Program-made: the position numbers and the translations under genes
Part shown: positions 58,893 through 64,000 of the stretch, in pieces
Layout of the letters: each line of letters starts with the position of its first letter
Position numbering within the stretch: the stretch's first letter is position 1
IMG/VR virus record: IMGVR_UViG_3300030329_006034
Coordinates: 1-64,000 of that record
Direction: 5' to 3' (one strand)
DNA: 64,000 nt
Origin: a virus
The notes under the pieces: generated by a model
The model's database searches: none
Seen by the model: the letters and a program-made list of their open reading frames with translations, nothing else
What the model was told of the DNA's origin: nothing

Positions 58893-61276
58893 TTATAGTT
58901 TATAAAGTTAACGTCGTTAATAGTTGTGGTTTCAGGTAGTGATGAAGTAATGTTATTTAAAAGCAAGGTTCTCACTTCCTCTGTAATACCACTATCCTGA
59001 ATATTTAAATTCTTTACATTAATATCCACTACATTACTCCTATGCTTTAAATTAGTTCCTATTGAATTAACTGTTGCAATAGTATCTGTTAAATTACGCT
59101 GACCGCAAGGCAGGGATATAGTAATATCCTGTATTTCGTTTAAATTCTGTGTGAATACGCCAGATATTTCTTCTTCTTCACTTAGCGGTGATAATGTGAG
59201 ATATATATCATCAATATATAAATTAGGATCTGGGTTCGGGTTAAGCAATCTTTCTGCAACACCGTCGGAGCCTACTATTTCGATTATGCCAAATAAAATC
59301 ATTTTATTTAACATCTGGTAAGCCTTTACATTAAAAGAAAACACAACCTCAGAATTTACATATAATGTACATTCTCCTCGGATACCATCAAATGATAAAA
59401 ATACTGTATTATTAACAAATTGATTTAACGGTATATTTTTACTAAAGGATACTAGAACCGGTGGTTCGGGTGAATTATCAAAAATATTAAATGAAAAGCT
59501 TAAATCACCGTTACTCTTCTTAATAAGTTGAAATCCTCCGTTAATATCATTTCTTTTCGATCTTATAGTAAATGCGCTTGAATTGCTTTTTATATTAAAC
59601 CCTAAAGCAAATCCGCCATTATCATTTATTACTCTAAAGTAATTGTTGACGCGATCTGTTAATTCAGCGCCTTCACAAAAGTTAACTGGTCTCCTTTTTT
59701 CTAATTCATCCTTATCTAATCGCTCGTACCGATATCGTGTATTTGGCTCAAACACCAAATCGCTTTTCTTATCAAATATGTATTTTTTTTCTACTGAAGT
59801 TTTTAAGGTACTATTATTTTGGATAAGTTCCTCTACCAATAAATCGTACGTAATATTAAATGAACCGTTAGTTGACAGAGCTTCTTCTTTTGATGTTAGG
59901 TCAGGGTAAAAATACCTATCAACCCAAACCCCTCGTTCGCCTAATCCACCGGAGAGCCATGTGCACAGATACGTAGCGTCTAGATCTTTAACCCCGTCTT
60001 CATCGTCCAGGTGATAAACTCTGTCAGATAAAAAGGGTTGCGTAAAGCAAAACGCTCCCGAATCCACAAACTTAGTATCATTAATATTAATTTGTGTAAA
60101 CGGATTTAAGGACGACGGGGTTTGGAAAATTGTACTACCCGGTTTTATTTTTACATTAAAGTTGTTGTAGACGTAATTTAATGCCAATACTTCATTTTTT
60201 TCACTATCTATATCAGAAAAGATACTAGTGTATTTTCTTAAACCTTCAACGTATAACGGGTTAGTGTCACTAGAAGATAATAAATTATTAGACGAAACAT
60301 ACTCATCGTAATTATTGGCAATATTTTTTAAATTAAGTATATCGAATTTTGGCTTTGTTGAATTTGACGAAGAGTGTAATAGGTAGTTGGATGGTAGATT
60401 AAAGTTGCTCTTATCCGTATCTACCTTATTACCGGCTTTGTTATAAGTAACAAAAGAGGTATTATAGGGTGAAGGTATAGTAAGATCAATTTCCCCTCCA
60501 AGTTTAATAGCTTTACCTGGAAGCCAAAGGGCGTCTACTTTTTCGGTCGGAGCGATTCTTTCAGCTATTAACGTCTGCCCGTCGCTTACAAGTATGTATT
60601 TGCCCGATTCTGAATCTTTGTCCTCCGGAAATAGGAACTTTTGTGAAAATAGACATATAAAATCTGATGTAGTATCTACCCCGCTTTTAATAATTGAGTA
60701 TTCTAAATTTGCGGCGGATAATGGAATTTTGTTTTCCCCTGCAAAAATAACTTTTTTCTGCAGATCCACTCGTCGCCCTTGGCCTATATTTTCGTCACTA
60801 ACTATAAGATAGTAGCGAAAGTTATTAACAAGAAATGCAACTCTACATGTAAAAGTATCTATTAGTTGTATCTCTATGTTATCAGCGTCAGCAATATTGG
60901 TTGTAATACCTGGATACCCGTAATAGCCGGCCTCATATGTATTTCCAACCTCTCTAAAATTAGACGCATCAGCTATATTGAAGTTTAGATACCCCGGCGC
61001 ATCTGCTGCAAAGTTTAGTGTAGAAAATATTTTTTCCGGAATTACACGGCCACCTGTAAATGTTGTTACGTTATCAAGCTTATATTCATTTGAGAGATAA
61101 AAATTTGTAAAATTTAAATTTTTAAAGCTTTGCGTCCCGGATAGAGCTGTAATAAAATTAAATCTATATCCACCTGGATATGTCCTATAAAATTGATCTA
61201 AATCCAGATCTACAGGACATATTTCTGCTGTTTCTGATTTTAAAGCGCTTAAGCCAGCTTGTACCAATGCTCCCAT
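58889..61276 (-). CDS. Virion protein with LamG/concanavalin-like domain
   Basis: A 795-residue protein. Residues about 545-690 look like a laminin-G/concanavalin sandwich: GGFALGFNIKSNSSAFTI, NGDLSFSFNIFDNSP, NNTVFLSFDGIRGECTLYVN. Such domains bind glycans or peptides. The N-terminal half is strand-rich, with DLDQFYRTYPGGYRFNFI. The C-terminal 100 residues may anchor it to the tail. TATAAATA lies 6 nt before the ATG. Confidence 0.62.
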   Translation of the reverse strand: MGALVQAGLSALKSETAEICPVDLDLDQFYRTYPGGYRFNFITALSGTQSFKNLNFTNFYLSNEYKLDNVTTFTGGRVIPEKIFSTLNFAADAPGYLNFNIADASNFREVGNTYEAGYYGYPGITTNIADADNIEIQLIDTFTCRVAFLVNNFRYYLIVSDENIGQGRRVDLQKKVIFAGENKIPLSAANLEYSIIKSGVDTTSDFICLFSQKFLFPEDKDSESGKYILVSDGQTLIAERIAPTEKVDALWLPGKAIKLGGEIDLTIPSPYNTSFVTYNKAGNKVDTDKSNFNLPSNYLLHSSSNSTKPKFDILNLKNIANNYDEYVSSNNLLSSSDTNPLYVEGLRKYTSIFSDIDSEKNEVLALNYVYNNFNVKIKPGSTIFQTPSSLNPFTQININDTKFVDSGAFCFTQPFLSDRVYHLDDEDGVKDLDATYLCTWLSGGLGERGVWVDRYFYPDLTSKEEALSTNGSFNITYDLLVEELIQNNSTLKTSVEKKYIFDKKSDLVFEPNTRYRYERLDKDELEKRRPVNFCEGAELTDRVNNYFRVINDNGGFALGFNIKSNSSAFTIRSKRNDINGGFQLIKKSNGDLSFSFNIFDNSPEPPVLVSFSKNIPLNQFVNNTVFLSFDGIRGECTLYVNSEVVFSFNVKAYQMLNKMILFGIIEIVGSDGVAERLLNPNPDPNLYIDDIYLTLSPLSEEEEISGVFTQNLNEIQDITISLPCGQRNLTDTIATVNSIGTNLKHRSNVVDINVKNLNIQDSGITEEVRTLLLNNITSSLPETTTINDVNFINYK

Positions 61277-61282
61277 TGTATA

Positions 61283-61288
61283 TATTTA
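61283..61288 (-). promoter_or_regulatory. Late-type box (TATAAATA) of the 795-residue gene
   Basis: TATAAATA, spacer TATACA (6 nt), ATG; it lies between the 493-residue gene and this one. Confidence 0.55.
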
Positions 61289-61296
61289 TACTGCAG

Positions 61297-62778
61297 TTAG
61301 CTTAAGCGAACTGTTGATAGTTTATATCCCCATGTATTTCCTACCGCTTCCATTCCTGCACTTATGTCTGCCTGTATATCAGAGTTCCCGAAATTTCTTG
61401 CTTTGCCAACATAACCATTACTTGAACTCCTCTGTAATATACCTAAAAGTAACAATTCTTCAAAATATGTTATAAAAATCGGACCACCGCTGTCGCCGCT
61501 ACTTACCCCGGATAAGCTTAAATTATAAGTCGACAGCGCCGGTGAAACATTAGTTAGTTTAAAATCTGGTAGACCTGGGGGCCCTATATTTAATGTAATA
61601 ATAGAGTTGTAACTATTAATTATTGTGTTATCACTATTCCTAGATAAGGATAATCGATTAATAAAGTCTGTTGAACCATACCCTGCAAAATGATCACTAT
61701 CAAACATTTTACTTCCACCGTTATACACTACAGGGTAGTTGTCAGCCGGTACCTCGTTTGCAAAATGCGGAACCTTGTATAATTTAATATTAGCAGCTGA
61801 TCCTGTAGATGCAGTAGCAGTGACTAAATCACGATTAAAACTGACAACTCTTAAATCATTTCCTATGTTAGCTGCCGCGGAAATAGTAGCAGATACAGAA
61901 TTACCGGTAGTGTGGTCATAAAAATACGCTGTATCACCAGCCTTTGGATCGTCGTTAAAATGGTCTACACTTATTCCGTGTCTAGGTGTAATTAAAGTTA
62001 TATTATTGTTATCTCCAAATCCTGTTGCTTTGTAGCTTGTTCCGGAAAAATCATAAACAGATCTATTAGCATATCCCCAAAAACTAGATTTCCATGTCGC
62101 GGATTCGTCAGTTATACTCTCTATAAACTTAAATTTATCTTCCGCTCCAGCAGGGTCAGCAACAGCAGATAAAAGTGATTGTGTTTCGTTTATACTCTGG
62201 TTGGATGTGTCGCTGTATGAAGACAAGGTATTAATTGAACCTATTGTATCGTATTGTATAGTATCATTGCTGTGATTCTGGATTACAAAATTATCTTGCT
62301 TGGTTAAAAATGTAAAAATAGACTTATTGTCCTTATTGTTTAATAAACTTACATTTAATAATTCAATATCGTTTATATTTTCATAATAACCTTCTGTCCG
62401 AACGTTTAGAGGAATAATAAACTTATACGTTTCACCTGTAATGTAGCCTACGTTTACTCTCATTGTTAGTGCCTTTTTAAGAGCAGTGTCAGAGGGGTAA
62501 AATATATGAGGGTATTGGTTGTTTAAAAATACAGGGGAAGCCCCATCTCTAACTTCAGGGTATATAGAGTCTGTTTTGTAATTTCTATATATTGTAATGT
62601 CTGGTTCTTCGATCCCGCTATCATCACCCCAGTTAATAGCTAAGTAGTTTGGAAATACGCCAGAATAAACTTGTGATAAATCTAAAGATAATTTAGTTAA
62701 ATCGAACAGTTCAACGGTTGGCAGTTCCTGAGTACCAGTTACAGAAGTTGAAGTAAGATATACGGTATAAGTGTTCAT
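61297..62778 (-). CDS. Virion protein with chymotrypsin-like protease domain
   Basis: A 493-residue protein. Residues about 255-460 have a serine-protease triad in order: ITLITPRHGISVDHF (H267), GNDLRVVSFNRDL (D308) and SSGDSGGPIFI (S430), the last an exact GDSGGP motif. The N-terminal 130 residues are a separate beta-rich module (TVYLTSTSVTGTQELPTVEL). The His block parallels the giant protein's LVSPTHFVMSKHW. It starts 4 bases inside the partial gene at 62775 and is likely a tail-associated protein. Whether it cuts host surface protein or other virion proteins is unknown. Confidence 0.72.
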   Translation of the reverse strand: MNTYTVYLTSTSVTGTQELPTVELFDLTKLSLDLSQVYSGVFPNYLAINWGDDSGIEEPDITIYRNYKTDSIYPEVRDGASPVFLNNQYPHIFYPSDTALKKALTMRVNVGYITGETYKFIIPLNVRTEGYYENINDIELLNVSLLNNKDNKSIFTFLTKQDNFVIQNHSNDTIQYDTIGSINTLSSYSDTSNQSINETQSLLSAVADPAGAEDKFKFIESITDESATWKSSFWGYANRSVYDFSGTSYKATGFGDNNNITLITPRHGISVDHFNDDPKAGDTAYFYDHTTGNSVSATISAAANIGNDLRVVSFNRDLVTATASTGSAANIKLYKVPHFANEVPADNYPVVYNGGSKMFDSDHFAGYGSTDFINRLSLSRNSDNTIINSYNSIITLNIGPPGLPDFKLTNVSPALSTYNLSLSGVSSGDSGGPIFITYFEELLLLGILQRSSSNGYVGKARNFGNSDIQADISAGMEAVGNTWGYKLSTVRLS

Positions 62779-64000
62779 AGTATTATAGAAGCAGCAGATG
62801 GTGGAAAAGAAATGGATAAGGTTGGTATACCAGAACTTAGTGCAAATTCCAAAAAGCTAAGATCCATTTCCGGGGTACCCCACCCAGATGTTTTAATAAA
62901 GTTAAAGGTTTGAGATGTATCGTTAGCGATATAATATTCAGTATTTATAAATTTAACTTTGTTCTTATATTCAAAAATATAAGAATATAATCTCGGGGCT
63001 TTGTTTTGATCTTTAAGTATAAAACTTAAATTAAACAGTTCGTTATCACTACTGTATGTTAATACCGGTTTGCTTGATTCTAATATAACAACATCATTTT
63101 TCATGCTATTAAAATACAGAGCGTCATAAGCTACAGGCGTTTCAGCAGTTGGATAAATTTGTTCTACTTTTTTTGTCGTATAGTTAAATTTATAAATTTC
63201 TGGGTATACGCTAAAATCTTTAAACACTGTGTTTGCATTTATGACCCCTGTATGAACTAGCTTAGCATAATAAACATCCTCACCTACCTTAAATCTATTA
63301 CTAATTTTATCAAAATTATTAGTATTGGTAGATAACACGTTTGAAATTGACCCATAGTTGTCAAATTCATAAGTTTTAATATTATAATCTATGTTTTCAA
63401 CCACTAAGAATGAACTAGTCTCAATAAACAAGGTGTTGTAAAATAAATCAAAATTCTTTACACATGTCGATAGCTCGTGTTTAATGGTCGATGAATACTT
63501 TGTATCTAAGTATGTTAGTGTCTCGGTAAGTTCCTTTACATTAGGCCAATTAGAAGGTTTGTTTATATTTTTAACGTATATTTTACCACAATTAACTTGC
63601 TTGGAAAAGAAGCTTTCTGCTGCAGATACGACATCTGTTACTACTGTTTGTCTTAAAGTTTCATCGACATAATCTGTCGACTCAAAGCCACGTGGTCTGT
63701 AATCAAAAGTAAGATCATCAAAAAATAACCCAGCTTCCATGTTAGTAACATTGTTATCACCTGAAGCCACCACATTATAAGTAAAATCACCGGTTGCTGT
63801 TGGGTGTAGCGTATCGCAAAGAGCTCTCACAATAGTCGACTTATCATCATAATAGGATATACCTGCTTCTAATAAGTCAGAAAAGAAAAACTCTCCGGTC
63901 GAGGTAGAATACGAACTTAAATTAGTACTTACAGCGTCATCAAGTATTTGTTCGTCAGAGAATTTAAAAAAGGCACCTTCCTTTACATTAGCGTCAATAG
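62775..64000 (-). CDS. Virion protein, partial (5' end off the right edge)
   Basis: The frame is open from the stop at 62775 to the last base, about 408 codons; a GTG at 63830 is internal, since coding sequence (SDEQILDDAVSTNLSSYSTS) continues before it. The protein is Asn/Asp/Tyr-rich with many strands, like the neighbouring tail proteins. No enzymatic motif was seen. It ends 4 bases inside the protease-domain gene. Confidence 0.6.
   Translation of the reverse strand, partial: IDANVKEGAFFKFSDEQILDDAVSTNLSSYSTSTGEFFFSDLLEAGISYYDDKSTIVRALCDTLHPTATGDFTYNVVASGDNNVTNMEAGLFFDDLTFDYRPRGFESTDYVDETLRQTVVTDVVSAAESFFSKQVNCGKIYVKNINKPSNWPNVKELTETLTYLDTKYSSTIKHELSTCVKNFDLFYNTLFIETSSFLVVENIDYNIKTYEFDNYGSISNVLSTNTNNFDKISNRFKVGEDVYYAKLVHTGVINANTVFKDFSVYPEIYKFNYTTKKVEQIYPTAETPVAYDALYFNSMKNDVVILESSKPVLTYSSDNELFNLSFILKDQNKAPRLYSYIFEYKNKVKFINTEYYIANDTSQTFNFIKTSGWGTPEMDLSFLEFALSSGIPTLSISFPPSAASIIL

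Noticed and set aside
63830-64000. GTG at 63830 as the start of the last gene
   Set aside because: The frame stays open with protein-like sequence to the window edge, so the start is outside.
1-64000. tRNA genes, insertion sequences, attachment sites or replication origin
   Set aside because: No cloverleaf, transposase, integrase or inverted-repeat flanked element was seen; gaps are too short to hold them except at 24760-24986.

Overview
The window is part of the genome of a tailed, T4-like (gp43/gp46/UvsX-type) myovirus. It is AT-rich and tightly packed: neighbouring genes commonly overlap by a few bases (ATGA, TAATG). Recognisable T4-type replication and recombination genes are UvsY, UvsW, sigma gp55, gp47, gp46, DNA polymerase gp43, UvsX, helicase gp41, a gp33/gp59-like pair, gp32, clamp gp45, a 5'-3' exonuclease and primase gp61. 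The extra genes (phoH, folE/queD/queE/queC, hsp20, many sugar-transfer genes) resemble those of marine cyanophages and SAR11 phages. The host cannot be read from the sequence; an aquatic Gram-negative bacterium is the likeliest inference. No tRNA, integrase or transposase was seen.

Layout. 1-4328 (minus): a methyltransferase cut by the left edge, four small glycosyltransferases and a P-loop kinase. 4344-7873: queE, phoH, queD and folE on both strands. 7884-14394 (minus): a late-type block with an aspartic-protease-like protein, a nucleotidyltransferase, a ligase-like protein, a nuclease-like protein and a GIY-YIG protein; many share a short amphipathic N-terminus that resembles a capsid-targeting peptide. 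14419-27184 (plus): recombination genes, sigma, polymerase, hsp20, a structured non-coding RNA with a terminator, uvsX and queC. 27181-29139 (minus): one large acidic protein. 29157-38983 (plus): helix-hairpin-helix protein, glutamine amidotransferase, helicase, DHH phosphoesterase, gp33/59/32 region, clamp, exonuclease and primase. 38965-41110: small genes, including two with a duplicated promoter and N-terminus. 41112-45494 (minus): a second sugar cluster, including a 769-residue four-domain fusion. 45508-64000 (minus): virion and tail genes, with a 2058-residue Thr/Ser- and Cys-rich protein, lectin-like and tail-collar proteins, and a gene cut by the right edge.

How the parts fit. The plus strand carries mostly early genes, many preceded by TATAAT 6-8 nt before the start codon. 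The late genes carry a T4-late-like TAAATA usually 5-6 nt before the start codon. This geometry predicts transcripts with almost no 5' leader. FolE, QueD, QueE and QueC together would make preQ0, the precursor of 7-deazaguanine bases; no insertion enzyme is in the window. The adsorption apparatus carries two chymotrypsin-like protease domains, lectin folds and mucin-like Thr/Ser linkers, and it lies next to a glycosyltransferase cluster that could decorate it.

The points most worth following up are the leaderless-promoter geometry, the four-domain fusion ending in a CTP-dependent riboflavin-kinase-like domain, the two protease domains in tail-region proteins, the structured RNA at 24760-24986, and the altered metal sites in QueC, QueD and QueE.
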